Assembly: GCA_933228675.1 (NCBI GenBank) | Contig: OW121743.1 | Coordinates: forward strand, 80,923,863-80,987,862 | Direction: 5' to 3' | Origin: Stomorhina lunata | Lineage: Eukaryota > Arthropoda > Insecta > Diptera > Rhiniidae | Length of the DNA stretch: 64,000 bases | Shown here: piece by piece, positions 1 through 13,029 of the stretch | Position numbering within the stretch: the first letter of the stretch is position 1 | Layout of the letters: the number at the start of each line of letters is the position of its first letter | The notes under the pieces: model-generated | The model's database searches: none | Seen by the model: only the letters and a program-made list of their open reading frames with translations | Told to the model about the DNA's origin: nothing | Position numbers and translations under genes: made by a program

Positions 1-964
1 ACATTATTTAAAACATCTACATATAAGCAACTGCCAAGTATTACTAGGTTTATTTTTGCACTTTAATAGCGTTTATTTTCTCCGCTTTACATTTTTTGTC
101 ATTGTTATGTTAATATTTACCTAAATTCAAATTGATGATGGCCATTTGATGGTTATCATCAAATTCATATACACGTAAATATGCAGATGAATGTTTATTT
201 AAAAAGTAAAACTAAAATTTAATTTGAATTTTACTACCAATGAATGAATACAAAAGGAAATTGCCTGGTCTATTATAGTAATTGCATTTACAGGCAAATA
301 AAGGTATTTTTTCTGTATTTAAACAAAATTTTCATTTTAGTATTTTTGTTTATTCAAATGTATATGCAAATGAATTAACGAGTATTTATTTAAATTTAAA
401 TGGATTACATTATTAAACTATATTATTTATGAATATTTAAATTTCAGCAGTTATTATTTATAAAATTTATATAAATAATTAAATTTTAAAAATATTATTT
501 TACCTTCTCAACATTTGATAAAATATTTTATAGCTGAAAATTCATATTTCATATTAAGATACAAATTACATTCCATTTAAAGTGCATTACCTCTACTCTA
601 TTATAAGCACCTTAAAATTTCTAATATCCTTGAATTGCACTTATCTTAAATGTATGCAAATAGTTTTCCTCTTTGTTTTCGTTGCGGCAAAACAAAAGCT
701 CATGAAATGCGTGAGCTTACACGTAATGCACCAGCACTTTCGGTTATAGTTCTACCATAACTTGTTGTAAAATTGTTCTTGCCAGTAGTTATGTGTAAAA
801 TATTGTAGCTTAGTAATATCTACTTTGCATACAAATATGAAAGCTCAGCAGGTTGCGAATTCATATAAATATACATAAGGTTTTGCATAATTATACCCTT
901 CGCCCCCATAGGTGGAAAGGTTATTATAAGTCTTTGCTGATGTGTGTAACGCATAGAAATATTT
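1..964. other. AT-rich intergenic DNA, no gene seen
   Basis: No open frame with protein-like composition and no RNA gene is visible. The sequence is mostly A/T with short homopolymer runs. Confidence 0.6.
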
Positions 965-1540
965 GTCTTAGACCCATCTTATATATACCAGTAGGCTTAG
1001 AATCACTTTCTGAGTCGATTCAGCGATGTCAGTCAGTCAGTCCGTCCGTCCGGATGGCTGGCTGGACCCCCATGTAAACCTTGTAATCAAACTACAGGTC
1101 GCAATTCTAAAGATAATTTGATGAAATTTGGCACAGATCATTTTTTTGATAATGGGATAATGGCTTTTGAAATTCGGCAAAATCGGTCCATTATTTATAA
1201 TACCTCCCATAGGTCCCACTTACCGGAATTGATATATTGGCCACAAAAATCAATATTTTATAATGAAATTTTAAACTAATACTACTTATGTAAACTTAAA
1301 TCACTGTACCAAATTTCGTTGAAATCGGTCCACATTTGACCATAGCTCCCATACAAATTTTTTTTTTTCTCAAAACGCACTAAATGAGACAAAATTCACT
1401 AAAACGATCCTAAGTCCGAAGACAATGAGAATTTTAAGTTTATTTTTAGGATACATAATTTTTGTTATAACTGTAATCAATTTACCAAATTTCGAGATAA
1501 TCGGTCCACATTTGACCCTAGCTCTCATCTAAGTCCAAAT
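965..1540 (+). repeat. dispersed non-autonomous repeat, copy D1
   Basis: The stretch contains the phrase TTTCTGAGTCGATTCAGCGA, then a run of CAGT/CCGT tetramers (1029-1052), and later motifs such as CCTCCCATAGGTC and TCGGTCCACATTTGACC. The same phrases recur at 30736-31130, so this is a dispersed element. The 3' half looks internally duplicated, since the TCCACATTTGACC block is at about 1328 and again at about 1503. The style resembles the small Mini-me or DINE-like elements of Diptera, but I cannot assign a family. A palindromic tandem array (1541-2705) begins directly at its right end. Confidence 0.6.
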
Positions 1541-2705
1541 GAAAAATTTTTTTTGACGAAAGATTTTCCATAGAAAATTTTTTTAACGAAAAATTTTCTA
1601 TAGAAAAATTTTTTTAACGAAAAATTTTCTATACAAAAATTTTTTTAACGAAAAATTTTCTATAGAAAAAATTTTTTAACGAAAAATTTCCTAGAGAAAA
1701 ATTTTTGTAATAAAAAATTTTCTATAGAAAAATTTTTATAATAAAAAATTTTCTATAGAAAAATTTTTATAATAAAAAATTTTCTATAGAAAAATTTTTA
1801 TAATAAAAAATTTTCTATATAAAAAATTTTTTAACGAAAAATTTTCTATAGAAAAATTTTTATAATAAAAAATTTTCTATAGAAAAATTTTTATAATAAA
1901 AAATATTCTATAGAAAAATTTTTTTAACGAAAAATTTTCTATAGAAAAATTATTTTAATGAAAAATTTTTTAACGAAAAATTTTCTATAGAAAAATTTTT
2001 TTAACGAAAAATTTTCTATAGAAAAATTTTTTAACGAAAAATTTTCTATAGAAAAATTTTTTAACGAAAAATTTTCTATAGAAAAATTCTTTTTAACGAA
2101 AAATTTTGTATAGAAAATTTTTTTTAACGAAAAATTTAGTATAGAAATTTTTTTTAACGAAAAATTTTCTATAGAAATTTTTTTTTAACCAAAAATTTTG
2201 TATAGAAAATTTTTTTTTAACGAAAAATTTAGTATAGAATTTTTTTTTAACGAAAAATTTTCTATAGAAAATTCTTTTTAACGAAAAATTTTGTATAGAA
2301 AATTTTTTTTTAACGAAAAATTTAGTATAGAAATTTTTTTTAACGAAAAATTTTCTATAGAAATTTTTTTTAACGAAAAATTTTCTATAGAAATTTTTTT
2401 TAACGAAAAATTTTCTATAGCAATTTTTTTTAACGAAAAATTTTGTATAGAAAATTTTTTTAACGGAAAATTTACTATAGAAAATTTTTTAAACGAAAAA
2501 TTTTCTATAGAAAAATTTTTTTGAAAAATTTTCTATAGAAAATTTTTTTAACGAAAAATTGTCTATATAAAATTTTTTTTAACGAAAAATTTTCCATAGA
2601 AATTTTTTTAACGAGAAATTTTTTATCGAAAAATTTTTTTGATGAAAAATTTTCTATAGAAAAATTGTAATATCGAACAATTTTTTATAGAAAAATTTTG
2701 ACATC
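1541..2705. repeat. tandem array A1, 30-31 bp, TTTTCTATAGAAAA core
   Basis: About 38 degenerate units, each with the 14-bp palindrome TTTTCTATAGAAAA and a linker of the type TTTTTTAACGAAAAA. Unit starts near 1981, 2012 and 2042 give spacings of 31 and 30 bp. The right half is more degenerate (TTTGTATAG and TTTAGTATAG variants). Short open frames here are only translated repeat. Confidence 0.9.
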
Positions 2706-3703
2706 GACAAGCTTATTTTCCATACGAAATTCCTACAATAAGCTTTTGATAAATTTATTACTCTTTAAAAAATATTTTTTAAATTATAAATAAATTTGAT
2801 CTACTACATTAATACATAATGTATTTCATAGACTTAAATATTTAGATACAAAAAAAACGTTCAATTCAAAAAACACATGATATAATACATTTAATTCAAA
2901 CAATTTTGTCATAATAGCTTCTATAATTTAATTTAAACTAAAAGCCGAATAGACGGAAATAAAACATTCATTTGTAACCAATAATGTCAGCTTCTCTTAA
3001 TAATTTTATTAATTCATTCGGTTTTTATTTTTGTTTTTTATTTTGTTCATATTCATACAGATGTCGCCGGATATCCACATTTAAACCATTTAGTTTATGC
3101 AAATATAAATTTATCAACTTTTGATGTAAATTATGAATGCATAAAATTTTTTTGTGGAAACATATGTATATGGATTGGAAGAATTTTTTGTTCGAAAACA
3201 TATTTAAACATGTGGCAGGTTACGTATTTATGAAGATATTTTAGAATTTAGAACATATATTTTAATTTGTTTGTTACATTTACTCAACCGACAAGACTAT
3301 GATACATATTTTATAATTCCTTAAAGTTACGTTAACCTTTAAATAAAAAAACGTATCTAATTTATTCAAAATTGCGGTTTTTAATAAAATTTATATCAAT
3401 CATACGCCTGAGTGTTTTAGTAATAAGACGATGAGGCTGTGACGAATCTTATGTTCCCTTCCCCAATATTGTTTGGTAAACCAAAAATTTTGTCATTTCA
3501 TGATATTTCCTTTAAAGGAAAAGTGTTATTTTATTTATTGTTACTAAAGCAATAGAACTAAAAGCAGTCACTATAGCTTTTGCTTGAAGTGATATAAGAA
3601 GAATATGTGTTTCTGCTATTTTGCTTGAAGCACTTTTATGACAAGTACTATTTTATGTAATACTCGACAAAAAAGACAGAAACTACAAGATATACACAAG
3701 TAC

Positions 3704-3734
<31 letters not shown>

Positions 3735-3904
3735 TGTATATTGAAATATGTTTCTATATAATAACAGACTTAGTTAAACAGAGAATGTGTTGCAACGTTT
3801 AGTTTTAAATTTGTATTGCATACTTTCAGGCTTCCATTTTAGACACCTGCATATCGTTGATCTCATGTAGAAAGGTCCTAACTCGAAAGGTTTTCTATAA
3901 TAAA
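2706..3904. other. AT-rich spacer, no gene seen
   Basis: Single-copy looking AT-rich DNA between two arrays. Apart from a tetranucleotide microsatellite near 3703-3739 I see no feature. Confidence 0.5.
3703..3739. repeat. (TATG)n microsatellite
   Basis: About nine consecutive ATGT/TATG tetramers with little interruption. Confidence 0.9.
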
Positions 3905-6470
3905 CTTTCTTTCTAAAAATTTCCTTTAAAAATAGAAAATTTTTTATAAAAATAGAAAATTTTCAAATAATTTTCTATACAAATAGAAAATTTTTGAAAA
4001 TTTTCCAATAAAAAAAGAAAACTTTTGAAAAATTTTCTTTAAAAATAGAAAATTTTTGAAAAATTTGCTATAAAAAAAGGAAATGTTTGCAAAATTTCCT
4101 ACAAAAAGAGAAAATTTTTGAAAAATTTCCTATAAAAATAGAATTTTTTTAAAAATTTCCTATAAAAATAGAAAATTTTTGAAAAATTTCCTATAAAAAT
4201 AGAAAATTTTTGAAAATTTTCCTATGAAAATAGAAAATTTTTGAAAAATTTCCTATAAAAATAGAAAATTTTTGAAAAATTTCCTATAAAAATAGAAAAT
4301 TTTTGAAAAATTTCCTATAAAAATAGAAAATTTTTGAAAAATTTCCTATAAAAATAGAAAATTTTTGAAAAATTTCCTATGAAAATAGAAAATTTTTGAA
4401 AAATTTCCTATGAAAATAGAAAATTTTTGAAAAATTTCCTATGAAAATAGAAAATTTTTGAAAAATTTCCTATAAAAATAGAAAATTTTTGAAAAATTTC
4501 CTATAAAAATAGAAAATTTTTTAAAAATTTCCTATAAAAATAGAAAATTTTTTAAAAATTTCCTATAAAAATAGAAAATTTTTGAAAAATTTCCTATGAA
4601 AATAGAAAATTTTTGAAAGATTTCCTATAAAAACAGAAAATTTTTGAAAAATTTCCTATAAAAATAGAAAATTTTTGAAAAATTTCCTATAAAAATAGAA
4701 AATTTTTGAAAAATTTCCTATAAAAATAGAAAATTTTTGAAAAATTTCCTATAAAAATAGAAAATTTTTGAAAAATTTCCTATAAAAATAGAAAATTTTT
4801 GAAAAATTTCCTATAAAAATATAAAATTTTTGTAAAATTTCCTATAAAAATAGAAAATTTTTGAAAAATTTCCTATAAAAATAGAAAATTTTTGGAAAAT
4901 TTCCTATAAAAATAGAAAATTTTTGGAAAATTTCCTATAAAAATAGAAAATTTTTGAAAAATTTCCTATAAAAATAGAAAATTTTTGAAAAATTTCCTAT
5001 GAAAATAGAAAATTTTTGAAAAATTTCCTATGAAAATAGAAAATTTTTGAAAAATTTCCTATGAAAATAGAAAATTTTTGAAAAATTTCCTATGAAAATA
5101 GAAAATTTTTGAAAAATTTCCTATAAAAATAGAAAATTTTTGAAAAATTTCCTATAAAAATAGAAAATTTTTGAAAAATTTCCTATAAAAATAGAAAATT
5201 TTTGAAAAATTTCCTATAAAAATAGAAAATTTTTGAAAAATTTCCTATAAAAATAGAAAATTTTTGAAAAATTTCTTATAAAAATAGAAAATTTTTGAAA
5301 AATTTCTTATAAAAATAGAAAATTTTTGAAAAATTTCCTATAAAAATAGAAAATTTTTGAAAAATCTCCTATAAAAATAGAAAATTTTTGAAAAATTTCC
5401 TATAAAAATAGAAAATTTTTGAAAAATTTCCTATAAAAATAGAAAATTTTTGAAAAATTTCCTATAAAAATAGAAAATTTTTGAAAAATTTCCTATAAAA
5501 ATAGAAAATTTTTGAAAAATTTCTTATAAAAATAGAAAATTTTTGAAAAATTTCCTATAAAAATAGAAAATTTTTGAAAAATTTCCTATAAAAATAGAAA
5601 ATTTTTGAAAAATTTCCTATAAAAATAGAAAATTTTTGAAAAATTTCCTGTAAAAATAGAAAATTTTTGAAAAATTTCCTATAAAAATAGAAAATTTTTG
5701 AAAAATTTCCTATAAAAATAGAAAATTTTTGAAAAATTTCCTATAAAAATAGAAAATTTTTGAAAAATTTTCTATAAAAATAGAAAATTTTTGAAAAATT
5801 TCCTATATAAATAGAAAATTTTTGAAAAATTTCCTATAAAAATAGAAAATTTTTGAAAAATTTCCTATAAAAATAGAAAATTTTTGAAAAATTTCCTATA
5901 AAAATAGAAAATTTTTGAAAAATTTCCTATAAAAATAGAAAATTTTTGAAAAATTTCCTATAAAAATAGAAAATTTTTGAAAAATTTCCTATAAAAATAG
6001 AAAATTTTTGAAAAATTTCCTATAAAAATAGAAAATTTTTGAAAAATTTCCTATAAAAATAGAAAATTTTTGAAAAATTTCCTATAAAAATAGAAAATTT
6101 TTGAAAAATTTCCTATAAAAATAGAAAATTTTTGAAAAATTACCTATAAAAATAGAAAATTTTTGAAAAATTTCCTATAAAAATAGAAAATTTTTGAAAA
6201 ATTTCCTATAAAAATAGAAAATTTTTGAAAAATTTCCTATAAAAATAGAAAATTTTTGAAAAATTTCCTATAAAAATAGAAAATTTTTGAAAAATTTCCT
6301 ATAAAAATAGAAAATTTTTGAAAAATTTCCTATAAAAATAGAAAATTTTTGAAAAATTTCCTATAAAAATAGAAAATTTTTGAAAAATTTCCTAAAAAAA
6401 TAGAAAATTTTTTAAAAATTTTCTATTTTTATGAAAAATTACCTATAAAAATATAAAATTTTTCATAAGA
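3905..6470. repeat. tandem array A2, 31 bp, CTATAAAAATAG core
   Basis: About 80 units of exactly 31 bp (for example TTTCCTA at 4683 and at 4714). Each consists of TTTCCTATAAAAATAG followed by AAAATTTTTGAAAAA. The core is an opened version of the CTATAG palindrome of the other arrays: CTAT and ATAG separated by AAAA. From about 4100 to 6390 the units are nearly identical, so this is one of the most homogenised arrays; the ends (3905-4080, 6395-6470) are degenerate and the right end contains an inverted fragment (6416-6432). Confidence 0.93.
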
Positions 6471-7581
6471 TTCACAAGTTACTTTCTTGAGTAAGCGAGG
6501 GCCCTTAGTTTTGAACTGCTGGGGAATTTTCTCGAATGTATATGTATTAAGCAACTTCCTAAGCTTATGCTTGAGTAAATTTCAAAACTCAAACGCTTTT
6601 GTTGCCAATTTATATGCACTACAAAATGGCTTACAAGTTTAGTGGCTAATTCATATTCACTTTTAACAGGAAAAGATGCATACTTTTAGGAGTAGAAGGC
6701 GTATACTTTACATGAGTGTAGGTAAAATTTTATGCCGATATATGTTTCTTACAAAGTTATTAAAAATTAATATATTCAAGTTTTTAGAGAATAGAATGAG
6801 CAAAATATCTATTATGAAACAAGAAGTTTTTAAAATCTATTTAAATAATAATGACAAGATTAAGTGAACACCAAAAAGGACATACTCTAATATTTAGGAG
6901 TGATTACAATTATAGATTTGAAATTTCTGTAGAGACGTCTGATATTTTTTTTTTTTTTTGTTAAATACTAGAAAAATTTGTTATGGAAAAGATGTTTGTA
7001 AAATTTGTCTTCTTTTAAGAATGTTGCGAGTTTACAACAGGCCAAATTTACAAATCGTTTTTTATTTTTAATCACTTAAGATTTTATTGATATAATCGAC
7101 ATTACAAAAATTAAAAAGTATTAAAGTCGACAAGCCTCCATATGAAACCCTACTCACTGAATACAAATCCAGGTCAAATGTTTCAAGAATTTCTGGAATA
7201 TTTAATAATAACAAAAAAATTAAATTTATTCAAAAAACTATATTTGAACAAAAACTTGGCAATAAAATGATTTGCCATCATTTAACACATATAAAAATAT
7301 ATTTGTGAAAAGAAATAAATTTAATAAATTCATGAACATTTTTAATATTGCAGCAAAATACCACTACCACACTGACACCTTTTACCACTATCACCATAAA
7401 CAAGCAGGTCATTCTTAATAAATATTTGGCCAAGCGACATCATGTGTGGCAGCCACATCCATGCGAAGCATATGCGAATAATAAATATTGATATTTTATC
7501 CATTTTTGTATTTCATTTCGTGGAATATAAATGAATGTCATAAAAATTTTAAAATTATTTTTATATAACACTATTAAGATG
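6471..7581. other. spacer, no gene seen
   Basis: Includes a short patch of higher GC near 6490-6530. The 63-codon open frame at 6676-6867 is rich in K, I, N and F, has no recognisable motif, and looks like chance. Confidence 0.5.
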
Positions 7582-8752
7582 ACAGTATAGAAAAGTTATC
7601 GATATCATGACTTTTCTATAGAAAAGTTATCAATATCATGACTTGTTTATAGAAAAGTTATAGATATCATGACTATTCTATAGAAAAGTTATAGATATCA
7701 TGACTTTTTTATAGAAAAGTTATCGATATCATGACTTTTCTATAGAAAAGTTATCGATATCAATACTTGTCTATAGAAAAGTTATCGATATCATGACTTT
7801 TCTATAGAAAAGTTATCGATATCATGACTTTTCTATAGAAAAGTTATCGATATCATGACTTTTCTATAGAAAAGTTATCGATATCATGATTTTTTTATAG
7901 AAAAGTTATCGATATCATTACTCTTCTATAGAAAAGTTATCGATATATTGACTTTTCTATAGAAAAGTTATAGATATCATGACTTTTCTATAGAAAAGTT
8001 ATCGATATCATGACTTTTCTATAGAAAAGTTATCGATATCATGACTTTTCTATAGAAAAGTTAACGATATCATGACTTTTCTATAGAAAAGTTATGGATA
8101 TCATGACTTTTCTATAGAAAAGTTATCAATATCAAAACTTTTCTATAGAAAAGTTATCGATATCATGACTTTTCCATAGAAAAGTGTCGACATCATGACT
8201 TTTCAATAGAAAAGTTATCGATATCATGACTTTTCTATAGAAAAGTGATCGATATCATGACTTTTCTATAGAAAAGTTATCGATATCATGACTTTTCTAT
8301 AGAAAAGTTATCGATATCATGACTTTTCTATAGAAAAGTTATCAATATCATGACCTTTCTATAGAAAAGTTATCGATATCATGACTTTTCTATAGAAAAG
8401 TTATCGATATCATGACTTTTCTATAGAAAAGTTATCGATATCATGACTTTTCTATAGAAAAGTTATCGATATCATGACTTTTCTATAGAAAAGTTATCGA
8501 TATCATGACTTTTCTATAGAAAAGTTTTCGATAATATGACTTTTCTATAGAAAAGTTATCGATATAATGACTTTTCCATAGAAAAGTTATCGATATCATG
8601 ACTTTTTTATGACTTTTCTATAGAAAAGTTATCGATATCATGACTTTTCTATAGAAAAGTTATCGATATCATGACTCTTCTATAGAAAAATTATAGATAT
8701 CATGTCTTTTCTAAAGAAAAATTATCGATATCATTACTTTTCTATAGAAATT
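7582..8752 (+). repeat. tandem array A3, 31 bp, with TATCGATA in most units
   Basis: About 38 units of 31 bp. Each joins the 18-bp palindrome ACTTTTCTATAGAAAAGT to TATCGATATCATG. The octamer TATCGATA is the known DREF-binding element (DRE) of Drosophila and contains CGATA, the BEAF-32 core, on both strands. Occasional units are mutated (for example TATAGATATC or TTTCGATAAT). The array is followed without a gap by A4. Confidence 0.93.
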
Positions 8753-9092
8753 AAAATTTTCTATAAGACAATTTTTTAAAACGAAAAATTTTCTATAAGA
8801 ACATTTTTTAAAACGAAAAATTTTCTATAAGAAAATTCTTTAAAACGAAAAATTTTCTATAAGAAAATTTTTTAAAACGAAAAATTATCTAAAAGAAAAT
8901 TTTTTAAAACGAAAAATTATCTAAAAGAAAATTTTTTAAAACGAAAAATTTTCTAAAAGAAAATTTTTTAAAACGAAAAATTTTTTATAAGAAAATTTTT
9001 TATAAGAAAATTTTTTAAAACAAAAAATTTTCTATAAGAACATTTTTTAAAACGAAACATTATTTATAAGAAAATTTTTTAAAACGAAAAAA
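8753..9092. repeat. tandem array A4, about 32 bp, ACGAAAAA linker
   Basis: About ten units of TTTTCTATAAGAAAA plus TTTTTTAAAACGAAAAA (TTTTCTATAA at 8821, next at 8853). The linker links it to A1, and the reverse complement of the unit is the unit of A6. Confidence 0.85.
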
Positions 9093-9865
9093 AACACGAT
9101 ATTGCTAAAAATAATCCATATATGTATGTATGTGTAACTGAAGTAAAATTTCAAAAAGTTTCTAATATTTATCCCCTAATACTTCTTCCAGTTACTAATC
9201 ACAACAATAAACATTTATCTTAAATTAGCTTTTTCCCCACTACTAACTTTATTTTTCGCAAACCTATAAAAATTTTCAACCATACTTTAGTTTGAAATAA
9301 TTTTATGGCAAATTCCAAACTAAAGTAAAACGTGACCATAACTTTTCAAATTCAAAGTAAAATTAAAAGAAAACTAAAAAAACACAAATCGAAAAATCAC
9401 CTAATTGCAGGTTATAATCAATAGTTTAGAAATGAATCGTAATTTCTTTTAAACGTTTATTAAGGGATGACTGAACACCAGAATAAGTTTTCACAACTTT
9501 TTGAAGGAACATTATTCAATTCTAATTCTGTACTTTCTATTTGATTACACACATTTTTTTGGTTTAAACCTCAAGAAATTCAAATCAAGCTAATGCAAAT
9601 CGTTTCTTCCTGATTTTCATATTCATTTTCTTTTGTTAGTTTTCATGGGGGTAATGACAAAATGAAAAAGACATTTTTATTTCGTTTATTTCTGAGCAAA
9701 AACTTTATCTAGGCGCAAATTTTCAAAAACTATTTTTTTTTTTAAATTTGTTTCCATTCTTTATTTTTGTTGATTATGTAGGAATTGGTGAGAATTTTTG
9801 GTTGTGTGTTCAGGAAACTATTTTTACACTAAGCAACAAAATAAAACTTTTGTCACAAAATCAAG
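9093..9865. other. spacer between inverted arrays, no gene seen
   Basis: Single-copy looking AT-rich DNA lying between A3/A4 and A5/A6. No open frame or RNA gene recognised. Confidence 0.5.
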
Positions 9866-11133
9866 TTAACGATAACTTTTCTATAGAAAAGTAATGATAC
9901 CTATAACTCTTATATAGAAAATTCACGATATCGATAACTTTGCTATAGAAAAGTCATTACATCGATAACTTTTCCATAGAAAAGTCATGATATCGATAAC
10001 TTTTCTATAGAAAAGTCATGATATCGATAACTTTTCTATAGAGAAGTCATGATATCGATAACTTTTCTATAGAAAAGTCATGATATCGATAACTTTTCTA
10101 TACAAAATTTATAATCTCGACAACTCTTCTATAGAAAAATCCTGATATCGATAACTATTCAATAGAAAATTTATGACATCGATAACTTTTCTATAGAAAA
10201 ATCATGATATTGATAACTTTTCTTTAGAAAAGTAATAACGTCGATAATTTTTCCATAGAAATGTCATGATATCGATAACTCTTCTAAAGAAAAGTCATGA
10301 TATCGATAACGTTTCAATAGAAAAGTCATGATATCGAAAACTTTCCTATAAAAATGTCATGATATCGATAACTTTTTATAGAAAAGTCATGATATCGATA
10401 ACTTTTCTATAGAAAAGTCATGATATCAAAAAATTTTCTATAGAAAATTTATAATATCCGTAACTTTTCTATAGAAAAGTCATGATATCGATAACTTTTT
10501 TATAGAAAAGTCATGATAGCGATAAATTTTCGGTAGAAAAGTTGTGATATCGATAACTTTTCGATAGAAAAGTCAAGTTATCGATAACATTTCGATAGAA
10601 AAGTCAAGTTAACGATAACTTCTTTTTAAAAAGTCAAGTTATCAATAACTTTTCTATTGAAAACTCATGTTGAACATGACAAAATCATGGTTTGATAACT
10701 TTTCTACAGAAAAATCATAATATCCATAACTTTTCTGTAGAAAAGTCATGATATCAATAACTTTTCTATAGAAAAGTCATGATATCGATAACTTTTCTAT
10801 AGAAAAGTCATGATATCGATAACTTTTCTATAGAAAAGTCATGATATCGATAACTTTTCTATAGAAAAGTCATGATATCGATAACTTTTCTATTAAAAAG
10901 TTATGATATCGATAACTTTTCTGTAGATAAGTCAAGTTATCGATAACTTTCCAATAGAAAAGTAAAGTTATCAATAACTTTCCTATAGAAAAGTAAAGTT
11001 ATCGATAACTTTCCAATAGAAAAGTAAAGTTGTGGATAACTTTCCTATAGAAAAATCTAGCTATCGATAACTTTCCTATAGAAAAGTCAAGTTATCGATA
11101 ACTTTTCTATAAAAAAGTCAAGTTATCGATAAA
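9866..11133 (-). repeat. tandem array A5, 31 bp, inverted copy of the TATCGATA arrays
   Basis: About 41 units, reading on the plus strand as GTCATGATATCGATAACTTT with the TTTTCTATAGAAAA core. This is the reverse complement of the A3 unit. From about 10560 to 11130 many units instead read GTCAAGTTATCGATAACTTT, the reverse complement of the A7 unit, so A5 is a mosaic of both types. It is more degenerate than A3. Confidence 0.9.
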
Positions 11134-12240
11134 TTTTTTTTCTAAAGAAAATTACTTATAGAAAATTGTTTGTTGTTATAGAAAATGTTTCGATTTAAAA
11201 AAATTTTCTTATAGAAAATTTTTTACTGTAAAAAAATTTTGTTATAAAAAATTTTTTGTTGTAAAAAAATTTTCCTATAGAAAATTTTTTGTTGTAAAAA
11301 AATTTCTTATAGAAAATTTTTTGTTGTAAAAAAATTTTCTTGTAGAAAATTTTTTGTTGTGAAAAAATTTTCTTGTAGAAATTTTTTTTTGTAAAAAAAT
11401 TTTCTTGTAGAAAATTTTTTGTTGTAAAAAAATTTTCTATCATAAAATTTTTCTTCAAAATAATTTTCTTGCAGAAAATTTATTACTTTAAAAAATTTTT
11501 GTATTTAAAATTTTTCGTTATAAAAAAAATTTTGTATAAAAAATTTTTCGTTAAAAAAAATATTCTTTTAGGAAATGTTTCGCTTAAAAAAATTCTTATA
11601 GAACATTTTTCGTTTTGTGCAAAAGTATTTTCGTATAAAGATTTTTCGTTAAAAAAAATTTTTCTTATAGAAAATTTTTCGTTTTACAAAAATGTTCTTA
11701 AAAAAAATTTTTAGTTTAAAAAAAATTCTTATAGAAAATTTTTCGTTTTAAAAAATTTTTCTTAAAGAAAATTTTTCGTTTTAAAAAATTTTCTATAGAA
11801 AATTGTTAGTTTTAAAAAAAATCTCTATAGAAAATTTTTCGTTTTAAAAAAATTTTCTATAGAAAATATTTCATTTTAAAAAAATTCTCTTAAAGGAAAT
11901 TTTTCGTTTAAAAAAATTTTCTTATAGAAAATTTTTCGTTTTAAAAAATTTTCTTATAGAAAATTTTTCGTTTTAAAAAATTTTTTCTAAATAAAATTTT
12001 TCATTTTAGAAAAATTTCTTATAGAAAAAAATTTCTTATAGAAAAAAATTTCTTATAGAAAAAAATTTCTTTTAGAAAACTTTTAGTTTTAAAAAAATTT
12101 TCATATAGATAATTTTTTATTTAAAAAATTTTAACAGGAAACATTTTTTAACAGGAAAAATTTTTTTCTTTTAAACAAATTTCTTATAGAATTTTTTTTG
12201 TTTTAAAAAATTTTCTTATTTAAATTTTTTTATTTTAAAA
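11134..12240. repeat. tandem array A6, degenerate, TTTTTCGTTTT linker
   Basis: Degenerate units of TTTTCTTATAGAAAA joined by TTTTTCGTTTTAAAAAA or, near 11180-11440, TTTTTTGTTGTAAAAAA. It is the reverse complement of A4. Unit length varies around 30-33 bp. Confidence 0.85.
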
Positions 12241-12602
12241 CAGTAATAAAATACATAAAATTAATTTAATAAAATTTTATTTGAGTAGTTTCTTTTTAAG
12301 CACACATTTTGTTAAAATAGCTAAAATATTTAAAATAATTTAAAAAATATTTGTTAATATTTTAAATAAATATTTGACTATATATTACACAGACAATTGA
12401 TTGTTTAAAAAATATACTAACATTTTTAATATATTTTTTTTGGGTAATTTCATATAATACTTATAAAATTGTTGTATTGTATATAAACAAGAATAAATTA
12501 TTAATAAATATATGTTTATAAAAATTTAAGATTTTCTCAAGGAGATTTCTTTAAAAGGTACTTTTATAGTTTTTTCTATTATAGTTTTAGATACACATTT
12601 GG
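12241..12602. other. AT-rich spacer, no gene seen
   Basis: Nearly pure A/T, with no recognisable signal. Confidence 0.5.
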
Positions 12603-12770
12603 TTAAAGCCTCCGTTTAAATTTTCTTAGTTTCACAGCATTAAACTGGTTGTGGGGTTTCACTAAACTCTGGCCTCCAATGGAATCGAAGATGCTGGACC
12701 CAGAGCTTTTTGTAACTCTCAGCTGCTGCTGTTTGAACCCAGGCATGAGGTCAAGAAGCAATTTTTGGCT
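12603..12770 (-). CDS. candidate terminal exon, 55 codons, unknown product
   Basis: On the minus strand the sequence CTAATTTACTTTAG (a branch-point-like CTAAT and a good 3' splice site, AG at 12772-12771) is followed by an open frame of 55 codons ending in TAA at 12605-12603. The other two frames are closed. Base composition is far less AT-rich than the surroundings and codon use looks coding. The peptide contains DLMPGFKQQQL, SSIFDSIGGQS and a basic tail KLRKFKRRL. I do not recognise it. Upstream coding DNA on this strand is the ABCA gene, whose stop codon at 13339-13337 sits inside a donor-like sequence CAA|GTGAGA. It may therefore be an alternative last exon of that gene. The phases only fit if the second AG of the TAGAG acceptor is used (exon from 12768). 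Otherwise it is the last exon of an unidentified gene, or a relic. Confidence 0.4.
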   Translation of the reverse strand, partial: SQKLLLDLMPGFKQQQLRVTKSSGSSIFDSIGGQSLVKPHNQFNAVKLRKFKRRL

Positions 12771-13029
12771 CTAAAGTAAATTAGAAATTAAATATAACAA
12801 ATTTTGTTCATAAGATAATGATTTATTTGTTATTTATCTGTGCGTGCAATATGAGTAAAAGTAATAAAAGATAAGCGTCCGCGGGCGGTTTTTTTGGAAA
12901 AGACTGGTTTAGACCTCTTAAGAAATTAACCCAAAATACAATTATTAAGAGTCAATAAATTTTATAAATTCAACCCAAAATTTTAGTAACTGTTAATATA
13001 AAATTCTTAAATAACGAAAATAAATAAAT

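Noticed and set aside
853..1219. Small frames on both strands over 853-1219.
   Set aside because: They largely overlap the dispersed repeat and have no protein-family features.
3905..6470. CTATAAAAATAG considered as MEF2 (CTAWWWWTAG) or CArG sites.
   Set aside because: The A/T spacer is two bases too long for MEF2 and the GG half of a CArG box is missing.
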